Assembly: GCF_020080835.1 (NCBI RefSeq)
Contig: NC_058158.1
Location: forward strand, 13,206,001 to 13,270,000
Reading direction: 5' to 3'
Origin: Cotesia glomerata
Taxonomy: Eukaryota; Arthropoda; Insecta; Hymenoptera; Braconidae
Length of the DNA: 64,000 nucleotides
Under the pieces are notes generated by a model. It was given only the letters and a program-made list of their open reading frames with translations. It ran no database searches and was not told where the DNA came from. Position numbers and translations under genes: made by a program. This document shows, in pieces, positions 1 to 12,137 of this stretch. Positions within the stretch are counted from its first letter, which is position 1. The number at the start of each line of letters is the position of its first letter.

Positions 1-119
1 CGTACCCGGATCGTTTGGTTACGCGCCAAAGGCTCTATCAATTACCCGACTAGAATTTTAGTGAGGTATGCCGAAAAATCAGTTCGGGGCGAAATTGGCT
101 TTCCGAATTTAGGCTAGCC

Positions 120-865
120 CAATTCGGATCTTATTTATTTTAAATTAGGCAAGCCGAACATTGGTATGCCAAACGAATTCCACATTCGATGTAATCTCGT
201 AATAGTTTGGCACTGCCTAAGTTCGGCATATAATGGATTGCCTAATTAGTACGAAATAACGGTAACTAAAGGTTTACCGAAGTTTGGTTCACCAAGCTCG
301 GGCTCATTTAGGCAAACCTGTGGCAATACCTAAGTTCGGGATATCATGGATTGCCTAATTAGTACGAAATAACGGTAACCAAAGGCTTACCGAAGTTTAG
401 TTCACCAAGCTCGGGCTTACTTAGGCAAACCTGTGGAGATGCCTAAGTTCGGTATATCATGGATTGCCAAACTGTTATGAAATAACAGTAACCAAAGGCT
501 TACCGAAGTTTGGTTCACCAAGTTCGGACTCACTTCGGAAAACCTATGGCAATGCCTAAGTTCGGCATTTCATGGGTTGCCAAACTGTTATGAAATAACG
601 GTAACCAAAGGTTTACCGAAACTTGGCATACCACGATCGAGCTTCTTTAGGCAAAACAGTGGAAATGCCTAAGTTCGGTATGTCATGGATTGCCAAATTG
701 TTATGAAATAACGGCAACCTGTATTCTGAAGCTTGGTCTATCAAAATGAAACTTGACTAGGTAAGTCTGTGGCAAGTCCTCACTTAGGTATAATATCGGG
801 ATTCCTAACTCGACCGTTGCAACGGTAACCGAATGTTTGCCGAAGTGTCGGGCTTATAAGTATCT
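120..865. repeat. Tandem array, about 113 bp unit
   Basis: The word CCTAAGTTCGG recurs near 216, 329, 442, 555 and 668, with a decayed version near 778, giving a period of about 113 bp. Each unit also carries GAAATAACGGTAACC, TTACCGAAGTTTGGTTCACC and a TTAGGCAAACC segment. The units alternate between a CCTAATTAGTACG and a CAAACTGTTATG variant, and similarity fades at the right end. The left end may continue beyond the window. It contains no coding frame I can support. Satellite or minisatellite is the simplest reading. Confidence 0.85.
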
Positions 866-889
866 TGAGGCAAGAAGTCGCTCATCATC

Positions 890-950
890 GGCGTAGCGTC
901 GCGGTATGGTATAGGGCTCTCGTGCGTCGGGTACAGTGTTCGAGTCTCGC
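890..950 (+). repeat. Pol III box A/box B-like segment, possible tRNA-derived SINE head
   Basis: A box-B-like word GTTCGAGTC lies at 938-946 and a weak box-A-like word TAGCGTCGCGG at 894-904, a spacing within the range of Pol III type 2 promoters. The arms do not fold into a cloverleaf, so it is not a functional tRNA gene. An AT-rich tail follows. A decayed SINE head is an inference; chance similarity is possible. Confidence 0.35.
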
Positions 951-965
951 GTTCGACATGTAAAA

Positions 966-1340
966 TTGTTAATAATTAATAATTATTAATTATAATTATT
1001 CTTAAGGCGAGTGTGAGGTAAATTTAAGTGTTGTGTGTGACTAATGTATCTAACTCCATCATCTCCTTCCCCCTTGACCCATAAAATCGACCAATCAAAA
1101 AAAACTTCTTCATAGTAAGAAAAACCCTAAAAAGCGAAAAAAATGACCGAAAATATAAAAAAAAATAATACTAAATAAAAAAAAAAAAAAAATTTTTTTT
1201 TGTTTACTTAATATTTAAAAAATTTTGTCCTAAAGTCGATATTTATATTTAAAATTTAAAAAGTAAATTAAAAAAAATAAGCATTCATTATTATTAATTT
1301 TTGCTTTATAATAAAAATAGCTAAAAACAAAAAAAGGATT
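966..1340. other. AT-rich spacer with homopolymer runs
   Basis: This stretch holds AT-rich low-complexity sequence, including A-runs followed by T-runs near 1140-1200. I see no gene or regulatory site in it. Confidence 0.6.
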
Positions 1341-1703
1341 CAATTTGGATTCTTCCGTGCGAATTTAGTTTCTGAATTGCTGCCTAGTTAGGTAGCCAAA
1401 TTCGGACCGAATGAGGCTTGGATAGTCACCAGCAAGTGTGGTTTCCAAGCCACCGCCTAAGTCGGAAGCCAAGTTAGGCCCAAACTCGCGACTGCGTTAC
1501 TTCCAAGACGTGGGCCAACTTTGGCTTCCTGGTTCGGCGCGAACTTGGAATTCGGCATGCCTAATTCGAAACGAACCACCGCCGAACTTAAATTTCTGGT
1601 CGGGTAAGCTATCCGAGACATTGTCCGTAACTACCATTCAGTCACCAAATAAGACCTACCGAGTAATAAACACCACCGTCCATCCTACATTCCCGAGTTG
1701 ATT
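1340..1703. other. Segment built of diverged GCCTAAGTTCGG-like words
   Basis: Words such as CCTAAGTCGGAAGCC, CCAAGTTAGGCC and TGCCTAATTCG resemble those of the tandem array at 120-865, but there is no regular period. An 87-codon open frame (1438-1701) runs through it, with no recognisable domain and a repeat-like composition, so I do not call it a gene. It may be a degraded continuation of the array family. Confidence 0.4.
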
Positions 1704-2680
<977 letters not shown>

Positions 2681-2758
2681 ATTTTTTATACGCTTTTTTG
2701 ATTCTACAAACCCGTATATTTTAAGATACGGCCTTTTGGCATTAGTAACGTGAAACGC

Positions 2759-2973
2759 ACTGAGAAAAAAAAATACTTTTGCTCAATTAACAATTTCTTG
2801 GCTCAAGAAACTCGCTGACGATCAAATATTTTATTATTATTAATTATTCATTTCTCAAGAGAAGAATTTAACAATTTTTTGAGCTAAGAATATATATTCT
2901 TGAAAACTTTCAAGAAAATAAATTCTTATATTAAGAAAATTTTCTTAATAAAAATATTTTTTTTTCTCAGTGC
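2759..2973. mobile_element. MITE-like element with CACTGAGAAAA ends
   Basis: The left end CACTGAGAAAAAAAAA pairs with the right end TTTTTTTTCTCAGTG. Internal words such as TTCTTGGCTCAAGAAA mark the widespread CACTGAAAAA / TTGATTCAAGAA family of this window. The element is about 215 bp, without coding capacity and non-autonomous. Confidence 0.75.
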
Positions 2974-3589
2974 GGTATTTAGTAAACTCACTTCAAAAAT
3001 ACCGTCCGACAAAATAAGTTTGTACGTGAACATCTCTGGTCACCCTTCTCAAAATATAATAGTTCAACTAGATCCTGAGGATTTTAAAATATTGAGGTCT
3101 GATGAAGACTTCATTTATTTCTAACCTAGAAATAAAAAGCGTCATCAAGCTAGCAGTAGCAAAATCCATTTTAAACGGATATTATTAATGGTTGCTTAGA
3201 ATCTAAACAAGAAACAAAGTTCTAAATAGAGCAACTAATTAGCAATAAATGATTTAGGACAAATAAATTTTGTTGTTTGAAAAATAAGTCAATGCATGAT
3301 GGACGAGTCCATACTTGTTTGATAAATCTGAAATAAAACTAACGACAATAATTTTTTTAATTTCTTGAAAATTTACAATTTTATTGAATTATTTCTGGTT
3401 GATGTAATATTTTTTGGCGTAAAGTCAAGTATCTTCTATACTTAAGCAGACTTAATTGATGAAAGTATTTTGAATCATCGTTTTATTATATATTATACAC
3501 TCTCAAATACAAGATTAATTAATATGCATTAACAAATTTTTGAGCAGACAATTATACGATAAATTCTAATAATTCATTTTATTTAAAGA

Positions 3590-4370
3590 AGTGTGTATAC
3601 CCATAGACTATAGAGGTCAAAGTTTAGGTATTGGGCAGGCGTTCCCTTGATATCAATCGATTTGATCACAAAACTATGTACTAAAAGGGATTGGTCGAAT
3701 AGACCCCAAGTCTGAGTTAGTACATAAAGAGCCGGTGAACTGGTGGTAAATCAAGCCATGAATTAAGAGAGGATACGGCGGAGTCAGTGTGAAGTAGTGA
3801 TGTAAAAATATGAGCACAAGATCTAGACCTAAAAGGGATAGCCGATAGGGCTAGGGACAGGGATAATGATTCGGCTTCCGACTACGTCGATCGTCACCCC
3901 ATTACCCAAGCCGGGCTTCCATGTGAGGGTGGAACGAGGTTTGTACACTTTGGGGTGGTGTTTGAGCTCTGCGTTTGGTCAGGGTGGACGCAAAGGGGGA
4001 TAATGCTAACGGGTGGGAAGAATAGATAGAGGGCAAGAGAGACCGAGGGTGAGAACGATAGCAGAACTCTAGCTCCGGCTCCTGCTACAGCTAGTACGCT
4101 CCCTGCGGCTGTCGTCAATCAGAATTCCGCGAATTAGCGTTAACGGGCCGTTATTGCTGCGTCCATTTGGCTAGTGTACAGTTTGCTCGTGAATATGAGC
4201 CCATAGATTCGCCATATTCTACGTTGAATAGGTCGTGGTGGGCGCATAGCCCAATGGAATCCAGTTAGTTACAACCGTGTGTTATGGACCGCGAGGAGTA
4301 CAGCTCACCAACGCTGTCCTGGCTCTGCTGGCTTGCTTCCCTTTCTATACGATCCAACATCCGACCTTTA
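3590..4370. other. Non-repetitive, less AT-rich island
   Basis: Base composition shifts here to many C+G and CpG words with no similarity to other segments of the window. A 74-codon open frame on the minus strand (3894-4118) and a 68-codon one on the plus strand (4277-4483) cross it. Neither shows a domain or clear splice context. A promoter, first exon or ncRNA locus is possible, and I cannot say which. Confidence 0.4.
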
Positions 4371-5049
4371 CAGATCAATGCATCAGTTTTACTCCCATAG
4401 CTATCAATTGTCGAATTTTTGTCAATAAACTCAATAGCTTTAAATTAAACTGGATTTCTAAATCATATTTACATACATCGTAACCTATCATTTGTTCATT
4501 TTTATCATAGTCATGTACATTGATAGTTTTGATCATCTTCAAAATCAATAGTTTATGATGATAAGAAATAATGATTCGATGACTGAAAAAATAAACATCA
4601 ATTTGTTTTGATCTCACAATACACTAGAAAATGTTGGACGAAGTTAAATTTTCTGGATTTAACGCGATTTCGGTCTTCTTAAACTAATTATTTGATTTAA
4701 TCAGTAACTTAAAGAAAGTATTTGCAAAAAATGGATTAAAAATTTCCAATATCTGAAAATATGAAGTGTTCATCAATCAGAAGTTTGGCACTTTTGGTAT
4801 TCTTTTCTAACAGAAAAATTTAAACAGAACGAAAATCGCTAAGTTAAAATGATCATCTCCCGAGTCGAAATTTAGAGCCTATATAGAACCCTTTAGTCCG
4901 AAATAGATCCGACTGAGAGCCCTGTAGTCCCATAGCTCCGATTTTGAACCCACACGTCCGAACATTCACCGAGAGGTCCGATTTTGAACCCTCAAGTCCG
5001 TCAACATTAGCCTCTTCATAAATTTTTATTAACTATAATTAAATTATTC

Positions 5050-5165
5050 ATGATATAAAAAATTAAAAATTAAAAATTAAAAATAAAAAGTTAAAAATAA
5101 AAAATTAAAAATTAAAAATAACAAATTAAAAATTAAAAATTAAAAATTAAAAATAAAAAAGTAAA
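5050..5165. repeat. AAATTAAAA low-complexity run
   Basis: Repeated AAAAATTAAAAATT and AAAAATAAAAAGTT words form a nearly pure A/T low-complexity tract. Confidence 0.85.
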
Positions 5166-5185
5166 ATAATATGAATTAACCCATG

Positions 5186-5889
5186 TACACAGAAAGAAAA
5201 ATTTCTTGACTAGAGAACGAAATTCTTGGCTCAAGAAAATTTTCGGGTGCCTGAAGGAAGGCCAAAGTTGTGTTGGCCGAAATAAAAATTTTTCTTGAAA
5301 TTCTATTCTTGGTGGAAGTCATTTTTTCTTAATTGAAATTATCATAAATACTTGTTACAATAAATTTTTGTATTTGATCAAGATTTTTAGATACTTTAGG
5401 GAAGCAGCGCCACTTACTTGAGCTGAGAAAAAAATTTTCTCACCTTGAGATAATTTTTCTCTTGAATATTTGTTACCCATTTTATTTTATTTTAGCGTGC
5501 AATTATACATATTGAATGAAAAAAAATGATTCAATATTATTTGATCTTCCCATTTTACATGTTAATCAATAAAAATGTTAATGACAATTTACTTCTGTCT
5601 TTATATTAAATTTTTTGGAGCAAGAGAGAAATTTTCTCAAGATAAGAAAATTTAATTCTATCAAGAACAAAATTTTTTGGAGCAAGAGGCTGAATTTTCT
5701 CAAAACAACAAGATTTTCTTGACTTAAATAAATTTTTTTGGATCAAGATACGTATTTCTTAAAGCAAGAGAATTAATTTTGTTGGAATAAGTGAAATTTC
5801 TTGTGTCAAAATAAATTTTTTTTTCGCTCAAGAAAATAATTAGGAAGAAAAATATTTTCTTGGCTCAAGTGAACCTTTTTCTCTGTGTA
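5186..5889. mobile_element. MITE-like element, CACAGAAA ends, TA junctions
   Basis: The left end TACACAGAAAGAAAAATTTC mirrors the right end TTTTTCTCTGTGTA, with TA at both junctions. The interior is rich in TTCTTGGCTCAAGAAA-type words. The element is about 700 bp and has no open frame of note. Confidence 0.7.
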
Positions 5890-6269
5890 GGAGTCCCCAG
5901 AGTAGAACGAAGGGGCCAAGCTTGCGCTAAGACTGGACAAAGTCTCGGCCGTTCCTTTGGTGAACCAGACTTGAACCAAGACTGGCTCATCTAGCTCTGG
6001 CTATTTAATGGTGTGCTAGGCTTGGCTCAAGACTATAACTTAGCCTTAGCCATTCAATGGAAAATCTAAAGTTAATTAATCATTAAGTAAGAGAAGGAGG
6101 GGGGAAACAGACCTATTAAGACAAAAATGTTGAAATCCTTAATGTTTTTCTCTGTTTTTACGTTTTTTTTTTAGTCCTTTGCCAAGTATTTGACATTAAT
6201 TTGTTCTGTTTATTATTAATTTTTATGAATTTTTTTATGTCTATCGAAATTAAAAAATTGAGAAAAGTG

Positions 6270-6662
6270 AGAAATCTCAAAAAAATTACAAAAAATTTTT
6301 TTTCAAATGTTCTTTTGGAATAACTTTTAAACGGATTAACCGATCGATTCTAAAAACTACTCAGCTCTTAACATCAATAAACCACGTTGATCGCAGCCAG
6401 CCCGGTCAAAATCAGTTGATTCGTTAGTTAGTTATCGTTGTCGAAAGAAAACCAAAAAAAGTATTTTTTCGGAATTACTTCGAAATTCTTCGTTCGATCA
6501 ATTTAGACTGAAAAATATTTTGTGAGGCTTCAAAAACTGCGTCGAATGCCGCCAACCGTGTAGAAATCGGTTCATTCATTCAAAAGTTATTGCAGTTTAA
6601 AAATTCAAAAAATAATGTTTTATTAAACTTCTATCAGATTTTTGAGCTCGGAGAACTCAAAA
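6270..6662 (-). repeat. CA-microsatellite repeat family, partial inverted copy
   Basis: Read on the minus strand, this segment matches the middle of the family. A GAGCTC-like palindrome word near 6640 is followed by the AACTTTTGAATGAATGAACC block and the TTTTCGGTTTTC block. The CA run and the right end are absent. Confidence 0.7.
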
Positions 6663-7261
6663 TGACACGAAAATTATATTTATTAAAAATTGATTTTTCT
6701 ATCAATTATTTAATTAAAATTTCCATTAATAATTAAAAAATTAAATTTTTTAACTAAAAAAATTGTTCTTCTTGATCTAAAGAGAAAAATTCTTAAACTA
6801 AGAAATTTAAATTGGTTTAAGTGAATTTTATTTGATTCAAGAATTTTTCGTCTTGATTCAACACAATGAATTTCTTTAAAATTATTGTAAAAATTTATTG
6901 TTTAACGAATATTTGTTAGGAAATGATAAAATTGAAAATTTATTATTCAACCAAAACAATTACATATCGTCAAAATTGATATGGTCTTTAAAAAAATTAA
7001 AATATAATAATTTACAGTTAAATTTTTAATATTAATAATTTTAAATATTAAAATTTATAATAAAATATTGAAAATCCACAGAATGATGTACAAAGTTTAG
7101 AGTAATATAAGGACTTGACTTTTGCTTTTTTTTAATTAACAACCATGTGTAAAAAATAGTTAATTTTCATCAAAACACAACATTAAATAACATAAATTAT
7201 ATAAATATTAAACCGTCACACTTTATAATTATATAGATGTAGCTTATGAGAATGATGAGAG

Positions 7262-7665
7262 CTGATTAGTTTTTGGAATTGAACCATCCAGCCGTTTAAA
7301 AGTTATTCCAAAAAAACCACATTTGAAAAAAATTTTTTTTTTCAGTTTTTTGAAGATTTCTCAAAATCTATTGATCTGAATTTGTCCAAATAGTTTTCAA
7401 AATCTAAGTTTGGTCAAGTCCTTTCGAATGGCACCAACCGCGATGAAATCGGTCAAGCTGTTCAAAGGTTATAAGCGGTTCACATACTTTCACACACACA
7501 CACACACACACACACCGTGACAACCTCGTGGGGATAGTCAGGGAAGCTTCCTGTGACCTTCAAACGTCGAGATCTGATGAAAACTCGGTTTTTGCAAAAC
7601 GGGATGAAAACAATAACTTCCCGATTTTTGAAAATCTTCGATTTTCGTAGCGGGAAGTTAAAAAT
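7262..7665 (+). repeat. CA-microsatellite repeat family, right half
   Basis: It starts in the GAGCTGATTAGTTTTTGGAA block and ends at GCGGGAAGTTAAAAAT. It contains a short CA run (about 7490-7516) at the usual site. The left half is missing here; a left-half-like piece lies inverted at 6270-6662. Confidence 0.8.
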
Positions 7666-8229
7666 AACACTGATTACTACTTTGTGCAGTACTCAGTACT
7701 GCTTTGGAAGAAAATGAGGTTAGAATGTTTGGGACAGTAGAGAGCACTACATAAAAACTACTGACTATCGTCTGCACATTACTGAGTCGTGTTCTGGCAC
7801 TAACCAGTCGTGCTTCGTACAGCACTCACTACTGACTATGAACATTTTTCTAATATTTGTACGAAAAAGTAATCATTGCTGTTTTATTTTCTCCGTGCAT
7901 GAGGCAGACTTGAAAGTTGACTAGGGCACAATCCTGGTAACCAAGCATGGGCCAGTCGTGGCAACTAAGGAAAATAAAAATTAATTAATAAAAAAATAAC
8001 AATAAAAGAGGACTCAGGGGTTCAAAATCGGATCTAATTTTTATTTTCATCAGGTCCGATTTTGAACCCTAAAGCGCCGAAAATAAAAATTTGTAGCGCT
8101 TGTGGGACCAAAACCGGACCTACTTAAACATGGAAACAGGCTCTAGTTTGAGCCCCTAATTTCGGAATAGGGCCGATTTTAGAAGGTTCTAAATGGGGTC
8201 TGAATTTCGACTCGGGCTAACAGATTAGA

Positions 8230-8955
8230 TAAAGAGTCTATAATGATTAAAGATCTTTAATAATATCATCGATGATATTATTCGTCTATCAGAGACGACT
8301 TCTACAATTATTATTTATTATCTAACTGCAAGCGTTAAAATTGGTTCGATTGAACATGCTATGATTATTCTCTGTGATTCGGAATTATATAAGTACACAT
8401 TTTATCTTAAAAAATACATCGTCTTGAAAATAAAAACAATTAATAACATTTTTAATTTTTATCATGCTATTCATATGCAGATTTTTAAAGTAGCAACTAT
8501 TTTACGAGCTTCTGGTTGTGTATTAAATTCTGAGTATTGTCAGATTTTGTATAATTTGACTTTCCAAATTTATGAAATAGAATAATTAAAGTGTAAAAAA
8601 TGCATTAATTGAAGAAAAGGAAAAATTTTACTTTAGACATTTAAGTTTTTGACATTTAACTATTTCTACGATTATTGTATCCACAAATAATATACTTAAT
8701 TACTTGACCACTTTACAAGCGGAAATTTTACACTGTCTTACGCCAACTGTCAACCACCACACGAACCAATTTTTAGCGCGTCTTTAAGATTGAAATAAAA
8801 CACGGCGTCACTTTCTTTTTTTATCTTGTTTAAATATGATTATAAATATATACAGAAATCGTTGGTAAATGGATAGAAATAATTGCCAAAATTCGATATT
8901 TTCAAAACCGAGTTATGCATTTTAAAAACAAAATATTTCAAAATATACTTTAATA
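8230..8955. other. Unassigned AT-rich stretch
   Basis: I see no supported gene, RNA or repeat boundary here. Short open frames in it have no recognisable features. Confidence 0.5.
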
Positions 8956-8959
8956 ATTG

Positions 8960-9125
8960 TACACCGATAAAAAATTTAACTTGATTCAAGAAAAAAATCT
9001 TAAACCAAGAAATTATTCTTGGCTCAAGAACTTTGTCTCTTGATTTAAGAAACACATTTTTTTCAAAATGATGTTTTTGGTTCAAGATTTTCTTCTTGAA
9101 TCAAGTTAACTCATTTATCAGTGTA
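8960..9125. mobile_element. Short MITE, TA-CACCGATAA ends
   Basis: The left end TACACCGATAAAAAATTTAA mirrors the right end TTAACTCATTTATCAGTGTA. TTGATTCAAGAA-type words fill the inside. It is about 166 bp with TA at both junctions, a compact example of the family. Confidence 0.8.
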
Positions 9126-10900
9126 GATAATATCCTAACATCATTTTTCATCTTAAATCATGTTGAAAATATTTTTTACTGAGTTTTGATACACAATTTA
9201 TTAAAATTTGTTTTGATTAAAAGATTGAATAAAAAATAGAGTTATTTACATCAATAATAATCGGCGGAGCAAATCGCAATAAAGTAGTTTATTACATTGA
9301 AGGTTATGAAGATCAACAAGTAATTAAGTACTTACTTGAAACGGTGATAAACGTGTGTTGAAATTCAATTACAATTCTTCATGGTTTTGTAAAAGTCATG
9401 TTGGTATTCCAAACGTTGAATCATTGTAAATGATATTAAATTCAAAACAAGAAAAGTTAAGCTTCGTGAAAAATGTAATACTCTCACGTACAAAAGTAAT
9501 GTGTGTTGTATGGTTTTATTAAATACTATAACTTCCTAAAAAGTAAATGAATTCCTCGAGTATGAACAGTGAGACTGAAATGATCGAATCAAGATCTTTA
9601 TGGCTGTTGTGAACTTTCCATATAATATAAGTTCTTCATCAAGTCTATCACGGCGTTTTACCCAAGGTAGATCTTTACCACTCGTATACCTTGTTCTCTC
9701 AGTCTTCATTGATTTACGATATCTTCATTTAATGTATCTACAATATTATATTTTAATTTCAATGATAACATTACAACTTCAGTACTGTACATAGTAAAGT
9801 AACGTTTAATGGGTCGATAAAATTGTTAAGTGTTTTCATTTCATTATCAGGCTTCATAATTGAAGACAACGATTTATTTGCGTATGATGAATAGATGAAA
9901 ATAAACAAAAGTACATTTATGTTCATTAAAACTGAAAAAAATAGTATATTGATTTTTCAATCTTTTAAAAAATTTTAAGAGGTTACTCAAAATTTTTAAT
10001 CATTTCAAAACTCATTTAAAATTAAACTTTCTTATTTTAACCCTTTTTCTCATTGTTTTTTAAATTTCTGCGAAATGAAAGTAAAAGCCAATTTTTCAGA
10101 AAATTAAATTCTTAACAACTTTATTGCTTTCATTTTTCACTAAAGTGAGACGAGCCATTCTCTCAAAATCTTCAAAAATATATGAAAGAAGTCTGAAAAT
10201 TGCTTTTGAGACCTGATAAAACTCACATTGAACAAACTAGAGTGAGATTAGTGGAGGCTCTTTTAAAGAACGTTTAATATACTACAAATGACTATTTTCA
10301 AAATTATCATTGCTCAAAACCCAGCAAAGTTAAGATTAGAGATTGATATAAAAAAGTGATTTGAAATGCAAGCTAGTTAAATGGGAAAACTTTAGTATGG
10401 AAGTACTAATAATTACGATTAAGAACCCAAATTTTGAAAGGATTTTTCTTTATTACGATATCTTAAGATTATTTCGCAGTGTCAACAAAAAAAAAGTCAT
10501 TCGAAATGAAGCCCCTTATAATTCGCGTAGGAACTATTTCATAGGAAGTATATTATTATAATTAACAGTCCTATGCTTACATAGAAATCATACCAATAAG
10601 AAAATAAGAGATAGTGCCTATTTTTTTCTCTCTGTGCGATTTTTCAATTTTCTGAATGTGATGAAAATAAGTATATGCAAAAATTTTTATATTTAGTGCA
10701 AAAATATTGAAAAAAAAAAAAAAAGTAACTGTACGTCTATAAATTGATTCAAAAAACTCAAATTGATAATTAAAGATTTTAAAATGATAACAAAGAAAAA
10801 AAACTCATTAACATAAAACTTGAATGATGTTTATCTATGTTAAGGTCATTTGAGGACGTCAAATGAACTCCATATTTGTTTTTCTTTGTTATATTAGAAA
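9126..10900. other. Unassigned AT-rich stretch upstream of the OBP-like gene
   Basis: Apart from short AT-rich frames (for example 9600-9794 and 10361-10561) without recognisable domains, I see nothing I can support. Distal regulatory DNA of the downstream gene could lie here. Confidence 0.5.
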
Positions 10901-10935
10901 CAATGCTTGACAATAGTTGTCGTTGAAGACAACTG

Positions 10936-10943
10936 TATATAAA
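10936..10943 (+). promoter_or_regulatory. TATA box of the OBP-like gene
   Basis: TATATAAA lies 82 bp upstream of the start codon at 11018. The following CCAATTTTATTC words are repeated in the duplicated promoter at 13708. This conservation supports it as the core promoter. Confidence 0.7.
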
Positions 10944-11017
10944 CCCAATTTTATTCTTACAAAGAACAAATGTTTCTATAAAAAAGAAAAAATACTTGTA
11001 TTAAAAGTTTCAATAAA

Positions 11018-11839
11018 ATGTCGACTTTTTATCTGGTAATTTTTGTCTGCTTTCAATTTCTGTTTGCCGGTATCAGTGCAGTAAGTCAATTATTTTAAAT
11101 ATTCATACTTTTATCTTTATGAAAAAGTCAAATTATAAATTACATTTAAAGATGTTTGATAAAAATTATTTAAAATTGGTGGTTTTTTATTTTTAAACTT
11201 GGTTTGTCAAAAATTATTTTTTCAGACGCCTCTCAGAAGCATTGAGTCTGCTCAAAAAGCATATTTCGAGTCTACCCATGCGTCAGATGTCATGGAAGGC
11301 AGATACGCTGCTGATTTAACTGCGGGGCAAAGAATTATAATTGCTTACATGACATGTATATTCCAACGCTTAAATGCTGTAAGTATTAAATGATTACAAA
11401 TCTCAAAAATGCTTACATTATTCGAAATAGATTTAAAATTAGCAATGATTTTTTTTTATAACTTTGCTATAGATAAACAGTGACAACTCAATGAATGGGG
11501 AAATTGTTGAAAGTGCAATCCGTGGAATAAGCGAAATTGAGTTGTTGAAAATGAACAAAGGGCAGCCATCCGACCAAAAAGTAAGCATAAATGATGAGGC
11601 TATGTTTGATGGATTGTCTGAAGCAATAAGAAACTGCGTCACTAAAAGTAAGTGTGCTTTTCTTCTAAATAATCCAAAATCGTGATTATTATTGAAAATG
11701 ATTAATAAATTCACACGATGTTTTCATTTTTTGAACATGATTGTATTTTTGAATTTTTTTATAAGGTGACATTGCAGAGGATAGTGTGATATTACTCGTT
11801 CAATGCTTATCTACAAGTACTAACGCACCATTTTTTTAA
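11018..11839 (+). CDS. Secreted odorant-binding-protein-like protein with reduced cysteines (4 exons)
   Basis: Exons are 11018-11080, 11226-11378, 11473-11647 and 11766-11839, joined through introns of 145, 94 and 118 bp. All three donors are GTAAGT and all acceptors end in AG. The product is 154 residues. Residues 1-21 form a signal peptide, and exon 1 ends exactly at the expected cleavage site. The mature chain follows the PBP/GOBP layout. Y13 and A40 (26 residues between) stand at the usual C1 and C2 positions, and C44 fits C3 with the x3 spacing. C106 fits C4, E114 replaces C5 and C123 fits C6. The tail ends in Pro-Phe-Phe. In the family, disulphides are C1-C3, C2-C5 and C4-C6, so only C4-C6 could form here. 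The family binds small hydrophobic ligands in sensillar lymph or other secretions. Assignment is by pattern, not by search. A non-olfactory secreted role is possible. Confidence 0.75.
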
Positions 11840-12065
11840 TTATCAACTTATCAATAGTACCTCAATTCAATGCTATTGACTACAAGTTCTTTACATAATA
11901 CACCGGATCGCTCTACTTTAAGACATAGTCTTTAACATTTAGTCGTTTTTAAGTGTTATTGATAAGACATTTTGGATGTTATGAAGACGTTTTAGAAGAC
12001 TGATAAAATACTACATCCATTAATTCATTAATTGTCATTAATAACAATCTGTAATTGTGAACAGC

Positions 12066-12071
12066 AATAAA
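12066..12071 (+). terminator. Candidate polyadenylation signal of the OBP-like gene
   Basis: AATAAA lies about 230 bp after the stop codon at 11837-11839 and is followed by an A/T-rich tract. Such words are frequent in AT-rich DNA, so the assignment is tentative. Confidence 0.4.
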
Positions 12072-12137
12072 AAAATATTTTTCAATCTGTAGTAATATGA
12101 AATCGACTTCAATTTATAGGATTTATTAGCATTGAGA

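Larger units (their letters stand above)
4858..8219. mobile_element. Probable large element with imperfect inverted ends
   Basis: The left end CCCGAGTCGAAATTTAGA matches the inverse of the right end, TCTGAATTTCGACTCGGGC, and similarity continues inward through a degenerate stretch of about 60 bp. GTCCGATTTTGAACCC words occur near both ends, at 4930-4990 and 8042-8062. The inside contains a MITE (5186-5889), two partial copies of the CA-repeat family and TTGATTCAAGAA fragments. A transposase is not visible. The call rests on the paired ends only. Confidence 0.5.

Noticed and set aside
1438..1701. 87-codon frame as a gene
   Set aside because: It is composed of words related to the tandem array and has no domain; likely chance openness of a repeat.
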